Counted from the first letter of the stretch, positions 1-7,573 are shown. The stretch: DNA of 9,922 nt from Verrucomicrobia bacterium TMED44 (GCA_002168015.1 NHCX01000061.1:11212-21133), one strand, 5' to 3'. The notes: a model not told the origin generated them from the letters alone. Made by a program: numbers and translations.

Positions 1-1466
1 GCATTCATCAACTGATCAGCCAATTCTGGATCCATGTAACGGGACATAGTGGACTTCATCCTTTTTTCAGAACTGATATCCTCGATCATAAGCATGGTCC
101 CAAGGTTCTCCTTTTTTTGACCAAGCAGTGGTAATAATGAAACATTTACTGATAGTTTTTCTCCTTCTAGAATTAGCTCAGCATCTAGAAATTCCTCATC
201 TTCTTCAGCACTTCCAAGCTTGCTGAGCAACCAGTCATTTTGGTCCCCTAGTATTTCCTTAATTGGATTCTCCAATACTTCTGAGATGATCGGTGCTTTA
301 AGTATTCGTAAGCCAGCGGTATTACATGTTTTTACAATTCCATTTTCATCAATGGTTAAAACCGCATCGTGCATGCTGGAGAGAATGCTCTCTGAGTAGT
401 TTTTCTGGTTTTGTACATCGTCGAATAGTTTAGCATTTTCAATACCCATTGAAATCTGTGAAGTAAATGCAGCCAACCTCTTTTCATCCTCGGCATTGAA
501 TGAGCCACCTCTTTTATTAAGAACCTGACTGACTCCAATTGTTTTACCCTCTTTGTTGAGAACAGGCATACAAAGAATTGAACGAGTAAAGAATCCAGTT
601 TGTTTATCGAAACTCGGGTTGAATCTAAGATCAGCATAAGCGTGAGGAATATTGACCGGTTTTGCAGAAGTAAAAACAGTTCCAGCAATTCCTAGATGAT
701 TTGGAAATCGGATGACAGACTTTTCATCAAGTCCTTCTCCTACTTCAGTATATAGTTCATTGGTTTTCTCATCATTAATAAACAGAGTTGCTCTTTCACA
801 ATCCAACATGGTTGATATGGTTGTGATAATTTTTTGAAGTAGGGGAGTGAGTTCAAGTTCTGATGACACTTGTGAAACCACATCTAGGAATTCTAATTCT
901 TGCTTCCTTGCGGCTTCAATTTGTTCTACGATAATATTCCCCTGAATTGCAATGGCTGCCTGTTCTGTCATTGCCTCAAGCAGATCCAAATCTTCTTGTT
1001 CAAATTCCCCGTCAATTTTGTTGAGAATTTGGGAGACACCGATTTCTTCCCCGGCAATAGTCCTTAATGGTGCACAAAGTATACTTTTTGTTCTAAATCC
1101 TGTACGAACATCAACTGCTTTATTAAATCTCTCATCTTTATAGGCGTCATGTATTATAACACCTTGGTTTTTGGTAAAAACCCAACCAGCAACACCTTTG
1201 GAATTGAGAATCCTAATTTCTCTGCGAAAATTTCCTTGTGCAATTCTGGAGTAGAGCTCCCCGGTGGACGCATCATTTAAAAAAATGGTACCCCTTTCTG
1301 CCCCAATTGTACTTGTGGTAATTTTTACAAGTGTTTCGAGTGCTTCGTCTAGGCTCTTTGTCTTCGCCAGGTCTGTAGTAACCTGAAGTAACATATCTGA
1401 AAAACGCTCGGTCCTCTTTGACTTTGCGTTTTTGAAGGTTTTATTTCTCTTATCTTCCGGTGTCAT
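1..1466 (-). CDS. GAF-GAF-PAS sensor protein, N-terminal part of a probable class III adenylate/guanylate cyclase (cut by left window edge)
   Basis: The frame is open from ATG 1466 to the window edge (488 full codons). I see GAF-A at about residues 36-178, GAF-B at about 204-347 and a PAS-like domain at about 352-465, joined by helical linkers. GAF-B ends in a complete NKFDE signature (N317, K318, F323, D327, E328), the mark of GAF domains that bind cAMP or cGMP; GAF-A has N149, K150, F155, D159 but Leu160 in place of Glu. The last visible stretch, RYMDPELADQL (476-486), is the kind of segment that immediately precedes the class III cyclase catalytic domain in cyanobacterial CyaB1-type enzymes. 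The catalytic domain itself lies outside the window, so the enzymatic call is inference. No signal peptide or membrane helix is seen, so it is probably cytosolic. The ATG overlaps the end of the coiled-coil gene by 17 nt and lacks a clear Shine-Dalgarno, which suggests translational coupling. A different output domain, such as a phosphatase or kinase, is the alternative. Confidence 0.85.
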   Translation of the reverse strand, partial: MTPEDKRNKTFKNAKSKRTERFSDMLLQVTTDLAKTKSLDEALETLVKITTSTIGAERGTIFLNDASTGELYSRIAQGNFRREIRILNSKGVAGWVFTKNQGVIIHDAYKDERFNKAVDVRTGFRTKSILCAPLRTIAGEEIGVSQILNKIDGEFEQEDLDLLEAMTEQAAIAIQGNIIVEQIEAARKQELEFLDVVSQVSSELELTPLLQKIITTISTMLDCERATLFINDEKTNELYTEVGEGLDEKSVIRFPNHLGIAGTVFTSAKPVNIPHAYADLRFNPSFDKQTGFFTRSILCMPVLNKEGKTIGVSQVLNKRGGSFNAEDEKRLAAFTSQISMGIENAKLFDDVQNQKNYSESILSSMHDAVLTIDENGIVKTCNTAGLRILKAPIISEVLENPIKEILGDQNDWLLSKLGSAEEDEEFLDAELILEGEKLSVNVSLLPLLGQKKENLGTMLMIEDISSEKRMKSTMSRYMDPELADQLMN

Positions 1467-4044
1467 TTTCAATTTTTGAACGAAGTTCGATTATAGTTTC
1501 TTGCAATTGCTTAAATTCCATTGTCTTTTGCTGCTTTTCTTTTTGTAAATTTTCTTGGTGTAGAATTCCTTTGTCGTCGATTTCGTTTCTCAATGCTCTC
1601 ACCATCGTTTTGAAATGATTTACCTCATGACTTTGAGAAGCCATTGCTTTTTGTACAGCTTCTTGTTTAGCAATTTCAAGCATTTCCAGTTCATCTCGTA
1701 AAGATGCTACGGTACTACGAAGAGCATTTAGTTCAAGCGAAGATTTTGACTGAGCCCGTTGCACTTCATCTTGAATCTTTTGTTGGTTTTGCTCAAGTTT
1801 CTCACGCAGACTTGAAACAGTTTTGCGTAAATTTTCGTTTTCTGACATTGACCGAGAAATTGCAATTTGCACAGCCTCTTCCTTCTCTTCTTTTGCTCGG
1901 TCAAGATTTTCTCTGGTTTGAGTAATGTTAGTTTTCAGTGTGGTGATCTCTTTCTGAAATTTTGCTTTAATCAATTGGGCTACATCTTCTTTTTCAATAG
2001 CTAGATGTTCACACTTCTCTCTTGTTTGAAAAAGTGATGTTTGCAATGATTTAATTTCCTGAGAATATTGTGCAGATATTCTGGCTCCAATTTCTGACTT
2101 ATCTAACTCAGCTTTCTCTAATTCATTCCTTAGGTCCTCGATTGTAGTCTTTAAAGATTTGACCTCCAGTAGTCCAACGGCCGAGATTTTTTGGATTTTT
2201 TCATCGGATCGGCTCTGCTCCATATCAAGTTTTTCTCTCAGTGAGCTCAATGAAGATCTTAAATGTGTTATTTCAATTTGAGATGTAGAAAGTGCTTGTT
2301 GCACCTTGAAATCTTGCTCGTTTTGGTTTGTTTCAAGTTCGGTTCTCAGATTAGAAACTGTTTCCCTCAGGCTCTTAATTTCGTTTTCAGATTTTGCTTC
2401 AACAGCTTGAACTTTTTCCTCAACCTTAATTTTTTCTTGATCAAATCGTTCCCTAACTGAAGACAAAGTGTTTTTGAGTTGAACAATTTCCTGATTAGAC
2501 CTTGACGCTACTTTTTCTAGCTCTTCTTCTTTTTCTAAATCTTTTCTTTCGAGCTTAAGCCTTAGATCGGATATGGTGTTTTTAAATTGCTCTAACTTTT
2601 GATTTCCTTCCGAAATCGTTTTTTGCAATCTGTCATCAGATCTAGTTTGGTTAAACTCAAGTTTTTCTCTTAACATGGCGAGAGATTTCTTCAGTTGAGA
2701 AATCTCGTTTTGTGATTTGGCGGTTGCTCTCTGAACTGCATCATCTTTTTCGGCTTTTGCTTGTTCAAGTTCTTCCCGAATTTCAGAAATAGTATTTTTA
2801 AGCGACTGGACCTCTATTTGATTAGATGCATTTACTTTTTGAAGAGAAGCCTCATTTCTCGACTGAATATCATCAATCCCAATCCTGAGGGACCCAATCG
2901 TTTCCTTGAGTTGAGAGATTTCATTTTGAGAAGTGGATCTAGCAATTTGAATTTGTTCCTCTTTTTCTATTTTTGATTTTTCAAGTTCTTCTCTTAACTC
3001 TGAGGCAGTTTCCTTTAATGTTTTAATTTCAGCCGCAGAGGCGGACATGGCTCTCTGGACAGAGTCGGCCTCATGATCCTTTGCCAAGTCCAACTTGTTA
3101 CGGGTTTGTAACAAGGAATTCTTAAGATGCTTAATTTCATTATTTGAACTTCTTAGAGATTGTTGAACCGCATCATCTTTCGCTGATTCTGCCTTATCTA
3201 ATTCTTCTCTTAAGGTTTCAATTGATTTTTTTAAACTTTGAACCTCAACATAATTTTGACTTTTAAACTTCTGTAATTTGTCTTCTTCTCTTGCTTTGAG
3301 AAATTCGAGTTTTTCCCTTGATTTTGAGAGGGTTGTTTGAAGCGATTTTATTTCCCCTGAACTTGAGGATATAGCTCTTTGTATAGCAATAGAACTTTTA
3401 TTTTCTGCTTCTTCAAGTTCAGATCTTAGTGCGGAAATTGTATTATGTAGAGCATTAAGCTCTGTTTGACCAGCGACACGAATTTTTTGGATATTGTCCT
3501 GATGCTGATCTGTCAGACGGTCAATTCTTTCTCTAAGGTTTGTAGATGACTGCCTAAGTTGACTGATTTCTTGAAAAGATTCTCTCCTGACATTTTGATC
3601 TACTTCTTCTTTTTTCTGTTCAGCTTGATCAAGACTTTCTCGGAGTGTTGAAATATTTTTCTTTAATTGTTCAATTTCCATTTGAGCGGAACTTCTCTCT
3701 TTTTGAACAGTCTCCTCAACTTTTACTTTTTGTTCTTCAAGTTTAGATCTTAAGTCGTTAATGATTGATTTATATTGATCATGTGATTTTAAGGCAGCAC
3801 TTTCTGATTTCTGTTTTTCCTCATTAAACTCATGAACTTTTAAATCAAGAGAGCTTCTTAATTCATTTATTGAAAATCGGAATTGATTTTTTTCATCTTC
3901 AGATTTCCTGTGAATCTCTTGCACTTCAGATTCGTGTTCATGTTCAATACTTTCCAATTCATCTCGTAACGAAACAATGGTCTGTTTGAGAAACCGATTT
4001 TCATGTTCCAATAAATCAGCCTCATCTAGGGGTAATTGAGACAT
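1450..4044 (-). CDS. Long coiled-coil protein made of 36-residue tandem repeats
   Basis: An 864-residue protein, almost entirely helical, rich in Glu, Lys, Gln and Ser, with practically no Pro, Trp or aromatic residues after the first 14 residues. From residue 15 to the end it is 23 full units of exactly 36 residues plus 22 residues of a 24th. Typical unit positions are E1, I/V2, L5, K6, T8, I/L9, L12, R13, E15, L16, E17, A19, E/D24-25, V/I/L27, Q28, S32. There is no signal peptide, membrane segment, ATPase motif or recognisable globular domain, so it is not an SMC-type protein. It is the first gene of a leftward operon and its last codons overlap the start of the GAF-GAF-PAS gene, so it may scaffold or position that enzyme, or form a cytoskeleton-like filament; this is inference. 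There is no Shine-Dalgarno before ATG 4044, but no other start fits as well. The family is unrecognised. Confidence 0.9.
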   Translation of the reverse strand: MSQLPLDEADLLEHENRFLKQTIVSLRDELESIEHEHESEVQEIHRKSEDEKNQFRFSINELRSSLDLKVHEFNEEKQKSESAALKSHDQYKSIINDLRSKLEEQKVKVEETVQKERSSAQMEIEQLKKNISTLRESLDQAEQKKEEVDQNVRRESFQEISQLRQSSTNLRERIDRLTDQHQDNIQKIRVAGQTELNALHNTISALRSELEEAENKSSIAIQRAISSSSGEIKSLQTTLSKSREKLEFLKAREEDKLQKFKSQNYVEVQSLKKSIETLREELDKAESAKDDAVQQSLRSSNNEIKHLKNSLLQTRNKLDLAKDHEADSVQRAMSASAAEIKTLKETASELREELEKSKIEKEEQIQIARSTSQNEISQLKETIGSLRIGIDDIQSRNEASLQKVNASNQIEVQSLKNTISEIREELEQAKAEKDDAVQRATAKSQNEISQLKKSLAMLREKLEFNQTRSDDRLQKTISEGNQKLEQFKNTISDLRLKLERKDLEKEEELEKVASRSNQEIVQLKNTLSSVRERFDQEKIKVEEKVQAVEAKSENEIKSLRETVSNLRTELETNQNEQDFKVQQALSTSQIEITHLRSSLSSLREKLDMEQSRSDEKIQKISAVGLLEVKSLKTTIEDLRNELEKAELDKSEIGARISAQYSQEIKSLQTSLFQTREKCEHLAIEKEDVAQLIKAKFQKEITTLKTNITQTRENLDRAKEEKEEAVQIAISRSMSENENLRKTVSSLREKLEQNQQKIQDEVQRAQSKSSLELNALRSTVASLRDELEMLEIAKQEAVQKAMASQSHEVNHFKTMVRALRNEIDDKGILHQENLQKEKQQKTMEFKQLQETIIELRSKIENDTGR
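1453..4002 (-). repeat. Tandem protein-level repeat, 23.6 units of 36 codons (108 bp)
   Basis: I divided the coiled-coil protein by hand from residue 15 onward. Every unit is 36 residues long, with Leu at position 5, Leu/Ile at 9 and 12, Arg at 13 and Leu/Ile at 16 in nearly all units, and with a Gln near position 28. There are no insertions or deletions across 850 residues. DNA identity between units is low, so the repeat is old and held by selection on the protein, not a recent DNA expansion. Units six apart look more alike than neighbours (see findings). Confidence 0.93.
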
Positions 4045-4138
4045 TCAATTAATTAATATATCTAGGACCGAATTGTAAATACAAAGTTGCACTAATGCGA
4101 AACTACCTGATAAGGATGTAAGGATAAGTTTTAATAAA
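4045..4138. promoter_or_regulatory. Divergent intergenic region with candidate promoter and a small inverted repeat
   Basis: This 94-bp gap separates the leftward coiled-coil gene from the rightward lipoprotein gene and must hold both starts of transcription unless they are read from further away. On the minus strand TTGTAT (4084-4079), an 18-nt spacer and TATATT (4060-4055) resemble a sigma-70 promoter; it would start transcription only a few bases before ATG 4044. A perfect inverted repeat, TTGTA-AA-TACAA (4073-4084), overlaps that -35 element and could be an operator. For the lipoprotein gene only weak AAGGA/AGGA runs (4112-4124) lie 14 nt or more before ATG 4139. All by eye. Confidence 0.35.
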
Positions 4139-5323
4139 ATGAAACCGTCTTCCATTTTTTACCCATCGATATTTTTTCTGAGTTTTTTTTCAGGGTGCCA
4201 AGATGGTTCAAATGTTGCCCATTCTCCAGAGTTAATTGCAGGCAAAGATGCTTCTCAATCGAGTAATATTGCCGATTTACTCACTGGTCATTCAGGTGAA
4301 GTTGATCTTAATGAATTACTGACCCTCGAAATTGAAAATAAGAGCAACAAAAATGCTGATCAACTCGCGATCTTTTATGGCATAGAACCTCCAGAATCAA
4401 ACCGTACGCTACCAAATGAAGAAGCGCTTTCAATGGTGGAAGATGATTTCACAAATGCTCCTCCTATTGTTTCCGATAAAAACTTAGCTTTAGCCAAAGC
4501 AAATCTCGGAAAACTCAATGATTTAGAAAATTCTACCGTCGCAAAAGATGCAACGATTGCTACTCTTAAGGAACTTAACGCGGCATTGCTTGAGGAAAAT
4601 GATAGACTACGAGAATTTAATCTATCCCAAGTTGATGATAATTTAGATTTGATAGATAGAAGCGAGCAGCCACAAAATATTACTCAGATTGGAGATTTAA
4701 AGGGACAATTAGAAATCCAGAAAATACAAATTGAAGAGTTGCAGTCAGATAATAAGATTCTTGAAGGAAAAGTATTAGAATTAACCAAAAATCCTTATTC
4801 TAAAATTAAACTTTCAACTCCCGTCCCTCTCAGAGGTTTTAATGTAACCAAGGAGGTTAAACCTTTACCGGCTAATACAGAACTTGCAGAACTTCAATTT
4901 GATGCTGTGGTCACCTCGATTAACGGGAAAAACAAAGAGGCATTCTATACAGAATTTTTTGTTTTAATGGATGATCTCGAAACTTTGCTCCTTAAAAGTG
5001 ATCTTGATCTTTCTGACTTTCCAAAACTTGATTCCTACAGCGAGCTTTGGGCTAGGTCACGTAAAAATCCCTTCTTATATCCTGGAGTTCAAAAAAAGAT
5101 TAGGACGCTTCTCCTTAATCAAGTAAATGATGGTAAAGGTAAGAGAATCCGTACAGATATTGACGGTGCAGGAGTGGTTCTTGATTTAAGTACAGGCAAC
5201 TATAATGTTATTGGAAGTGCTGCATTGGGGAAAATTGGGGTTACATGGAACGCCCCGATTAAGATTACTTCCGGTCTTAATAAATTATCTTTAACGCTTG
5301 CCAATTCTTCATGGAGTTTATGA
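4139..5323 (+). CDS. Lipoprotein with coiled-coil stalk and probable carboxypeptidase-regulatory-like (transthyretin-like) C-terminal domain
   Basis: A 394-residue protein. The N-terminus has one Lys, a hydrophobic stretch (residues 6-18) and a lipobox-like FSGC with the lipidated Cys at 20; Phe at -3 is less usual than Leu. Residue 21 is Gln, so by the Asp rule of enteric bacteria an outer-membrane location would be expected. Residues 22-110 are acidic and low in structure, 114-217 form a probable coiled coil (regular Leu/Ile spacing around LKELNAALLEENDRL and IQKIQIEELQSDNKIL), and 249-394 look like alternating strands with a helical insert (about 276-328). The TDxxGxxxLxLxxGxYxVxG pattern at 339-359 resembles carboxypeptidase-regulatory-like beta-sandwich domains. 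No enzyme motif is seen. It is 63 nt upstream of the DUF1538 gene on the same strand and may be co-transcribed with it. The function is unknown. Confidence 0.82.
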   Translation: MKPSSIFYPSIFFLSFFSGCQDGSNVAHSPELIAGKDASQSSNIADLLTGHSGEVDLNELLTLEIENKSNKNADQLAIFYGIEPPESNRTLPNEEALSMVEDDFTNAPPIVSDKNLALAKANLGKLNDLENSTVAKDATIATLKELNAALLEENDRLREFNLSQVDDNLDLIDRSEQPQNITQIGDLKGQLEIQKIQIEELQSDNKILEGKVLELTKNPYSKIKLSTPVPLRGFNVTKEVKPLPANTELAELQFDAVVTSINGKNKEAFYTEFFVLMDDLETLLLKSDLDLSDFPKLDSYSELWARSRKNPFLYPGVQKKIRTLLLNQVNDGKGKRIRTDIDGAGVVLDLSTGNYNVIGSAALGKIGVTWNAPIKITSGLNKLSLTLANSSWSL

Positions 5324-5346
5324 AGTAAACTAAATCCCCCGTTTTT

Positions 5347-5352
5347 TATAAT
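5347..5352 (+). promoter_or_regulatory. Candidate -10 element before the DUF1538 gene
   Basis: A perfect TATAAT lies in the 63-bp gap after the lipoprotein gene, 34 nt before ATG 5387, which would place the transcript start near 5359. At the ideal 17-nt distance the -35 hexamer would be AGTAAA (5324-5329), a poor match, so an activator would be needed or the site is chance in AT-rich DNA. If real, the DUF1538 and PII-like genes could be expressed separately from the lipoprotein gene. Confidence 0.3.
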
Positions 5353-5386
5353 GTACAGGCATTAAAATCACATTACACATACTAAT

Positions 5387-7573
5387 ATGAGTACTGAACA
5401 ATCATCCGATTCTAAACGATTGCAATTAACGGCTCAGCAAAAGCTATCTATTCTATTCACTTTCGCAAAAGATAAGGTCGTTGAGCAAATACAATGCGTT
5501 TGGTTTATAATATTATACCTTATTGTTTTTCAGGTTCTAGTACTTGGATTACCTATTGTATACTCCCTGATGATCGCAGTCGGAATCATTATCGTGATTA
5601 TTGGTTTAGCTTTCTTTATGGAAGGATTGCGATTAGGACTTATGCCTTTAGGGGAATCTTTAGGTTCGACCCTGCCCCGAAAAAAAATTCTTGGCATTCC
5701 CTGCTTACCAGCAAGCTTAGCTTTTGGTTTCGTTCTGGGTGCGTTCGCAACTTTTGCTGAACCAGCGATTGGTGTTTTGAGAGCTGCAGGATCAGGCGTT
5801 GACCCTACTCTTGCCCCGCTTCTTTGGACAATTCTTAATACTGGGGCTGAAACACTCGTTTATTCTGTTGGAGTGGGCGTTGGAATCGCGGTGCTTCTTG
5901 GTGTTCTCAGGTTTTACAAAGGTTGGTCACTCAAGCCATTCATATACATCGGAGTAGTAGTCTTATCCTCTTTCACGCTTTACTTCCAATTTTCCGATGC
6001 GAGACTTCAACATGTTCTCGGACTGGCATGGGATTGCGGTGCGGTTACAACTGGTCCAGTAACTGTTCCCCTTGTCTTAGCACTTGGAATTGGAGTTTGT
6101 CGGATAGTTTCGACTGGTGGATCGAGTAATACCGGTTTTGGTGTTGTCACACTAGCTTCGCTTTTTCCCATATTGGCGGTCAAATGCTATGCTCTATTCC
6201 TATTTTCCTCGGATAACTATTACAATGCTACTTATTCTGAAGCAGATTGGCATAAAAATGCTGGTGAATATGGAAAAAATTATAATCCCGATCTGCAAAG
6301 ATTTGGAGACATTGTCGCTAAGAGACGATTGGAATCAGCAGGAAGTGCCACGGGAAGCCAAATTGCTCGAACCCTTTCTGCTGATGACCTAGTCAAGGTC
6401 AAGAAATCCTTGAAAGAAACGGGTAAATTACCAACAGGTTTTTCTTTAAAGACTCAAATTTCAGGAAACTCGCTTAATGCAATTCCTCTTGAAGAAAACG
6501 ATGAAGCCTCCCGATCTATTGTGAAACCTACCACGACTCAATCGATCATTGTAAAAGAAGGCGTTTCTAGCCCAGATGAAGTTTGGGATCCAAATACTGA
6601 GATTTCTACTGCTATGACAAATAATTTTGATTTCTTTCCAAATCTCTTCAAGCCCGAGGAGGATGCCAATGGAAATGGAATTCTAGATCCCGGAGAAGAT
6701 ATTTACAGTATCAATGAAAAAGGAGAACTTGTTTACAACAAGCCAGGAGAATCATATCCCGATGCTAAGCTTGAGGGCCCTGACCAAGACCGCGGGGCAA
6801 TCGAAGGAGCTTTGTGGGCAATAGTTCCACTTTGTCTTATACTATTAGCTGTCCTTGTAATCGGTCTTCAACAACGACCGAAGTATTACGATGAATTAAT
6901 AATAGGAATTGCTTGTGCCGTAATAGGTATGGCACTTTTCAATCTTGGCATTTCTTTGGGTTTAACTCCATTGGGCGAACAATTGGGTGGAAATGTTGTA
7001 TCCAGTTTCGCTGCCATCGAGCCATGGGCATCGGAAGGGTTTGTTGAGCCTATGTTTGCATCATCGACTGCAGGTAAATGTTTGGCCATTTTATTTGGAT
7101 TTATTCTTGGGTATGGAGCAACACTTGCTGAACCTGCTCTAAATGCACTCGGGGCCACGGTTGAAAAGATAACCGTTGGAGCCTTCAAAAAGAATCTTCT
7201 TATGCAAACGGTTGCTACAGGAGTAGCCATTGGTATCGCTACTGGTGTGGCAAAGATTGCTTTTAACCTCGACCTTTGGTATTTATTAGTTCCACCCTAT
7301 ACGATTTTAATCCTAATCACATTTCTTTCCAGTGAGGATTTCGTAAATTTCGGTTGGGACAGTGCAGGTGTTACAACGGGCCCAATTACAGTTCCTTTAG
7401 TTCTTGCTATGGGCTTGGGTATCGGTTCTAAAACTGGTGCTATTGATGGTTTTGGTGTGTTAGCATTGGCTTCTATCGGACCGATTATTACAGTGTTAAC
7501 TGTTGGTCTGATTGTTAGAAAAAAACCGAAAACCGACGAAGACGATAACCTGGCTACAGGGGAGGCCGCATAA
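5387..7573 (+). CDS. DUF1538 family membrane protein, two tandem domain copies with a calcium-loop linker
   Basis: A 728-residue polytopic inner-membrane protein. Copy A spans about residues 36-273 and copy B about 473-712. Each repeats the same motifs in the same order: GLRLGLMPLGE (80-90) / GISLGLTPLGE (521-531); ATFAEPAI (121-128) / ATLAEPAL (578-585); AVTTGPVTVPLVLALG (219-234) / GVTTGPITVPLVLAMG (661-676); and a GFGV helix (250-253 / 688-691). I count about seven hydrophobic segments per copy. Between them lies a soluble linker of about 200 residues (274-472) with an EF-hand-type loop at D426-E437 (D426, N428, N430, G431, L433, D434, E437). With a cytosolic N-terminus and seven helices in copy A the linker would be periplasmic. 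The substrate of DUF1538 proteins is not established; the conserved TTGP and AEPA segments inside membrane suggest transport. No Shine-Dalgarno precedes ATG 5387. The PII-like gene follows after one base. Confidence 0.9.
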   Translation: MSTEQSSDSKRLQLTAQQKLSILFTFAKDKVVEQIQCVWFIILYLIVFQVLVLGLPIVYSLMIAVGIIIVIIGLAFFMEGLRLGLMPLGESLGSTLPRKKILGIPCLPASLAFGFVLGAFATFAEPAIGVLRAAGSGVDPTLAPLLWTILNTGAETLVYSVGVGVGIAVLLGVLRFYKGWSLKPFIYIGVVVLSSFTLYFQFSDARLQHVLGLAWDCGAVTTGPVTVPLVLALGIGVCRIVSTGGSSNTGFGVVTLASLFPILAVKCYALFLFSSDNYYNATYSEADWHKNAGEYGKNYNPDLQRFGDIVAKRRLESAGSATGSQIARTLSADDLVKVKKSLKETGKLPTGFSLKTQISGNSLNAIPLEENDEASRSIVKPTTTQSIIVKEGVSSPDEVWDPNTEISTAMTNNFDFFPNLFKPEEDANGNGILDPGEDIYSINEKGELVYNKPGESYPDAKLEGPDQDRGAIEGALWAIVPLCLILLAVLVIGLQQRPKYYDELIIGIACAVIGMALFNLGISLGLTPLGEQLGGNVVSSFAAIEPWASEGFVEPMFASSTAGKCLAILFGFILGYGATLAEPALNALGATVEKITVGAFKKNLLMQTVATGVAIGIATGVAKIAFNLDLWYLLVPPYTILILITFLSSEDFVNFGWDSAGVTTGPITVPLVLAMGLGIGSKTGAIDGFGVLALASIGPIITVLTVGLIVRKKPKTDEDDNLATGEAA
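7561..7565 (+). promoter_or_regulatory. Shine-Dalgarno GGAGG for the PII-like gene
   Basis: GGAGG, within the run AGGGGAGG (7558-7565), ends 9 nt before ATG 7575. It lies inside the last codons of the DUF1538 gene. It is the clearest ribosome binding site in the window and decides for the start at 7575 over the in-frame ATG at 7512, which would overlap the upstream gene by 62 nt and add 21 residues with no family support. Confidence 0.75.

Noticed and set aside
356..688. A 110-codon frame on the minus strand inside the GAF-GAF-PAS gene
   Set aside because: It is in a different frame from the continuous GAF-B coding sequence, which carries the NKFDE motif, so it is not a gene and does not indicate a frameshift.
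1453..4002. Regularly spaced DNA repeats as a possible CRISPR array or minisatellite
   Set aside because: The 108-bp periodicity exists at protein level only; the DNA units are poorly conserved and in frame with a coding sequence, with no constant repeats or unique spacers.
1450..4044. SMC-like chromosome segregation ATPase
   Set aside because: No Walker A, Walker B or ABC signature and no globular head or hinge; similarity to SMC or myosin in searches would be coiled-coil composition only.
5315..5331. AGTTTA-TGAAG-TAAACT hairpin at the lipoprotein stop as a terminator
   Set aside because: The six-bp stem has one G-C pair only and the T run (5342-5347) is 10 nt beyond the stem, so an intrinsic terminator is unlikely.
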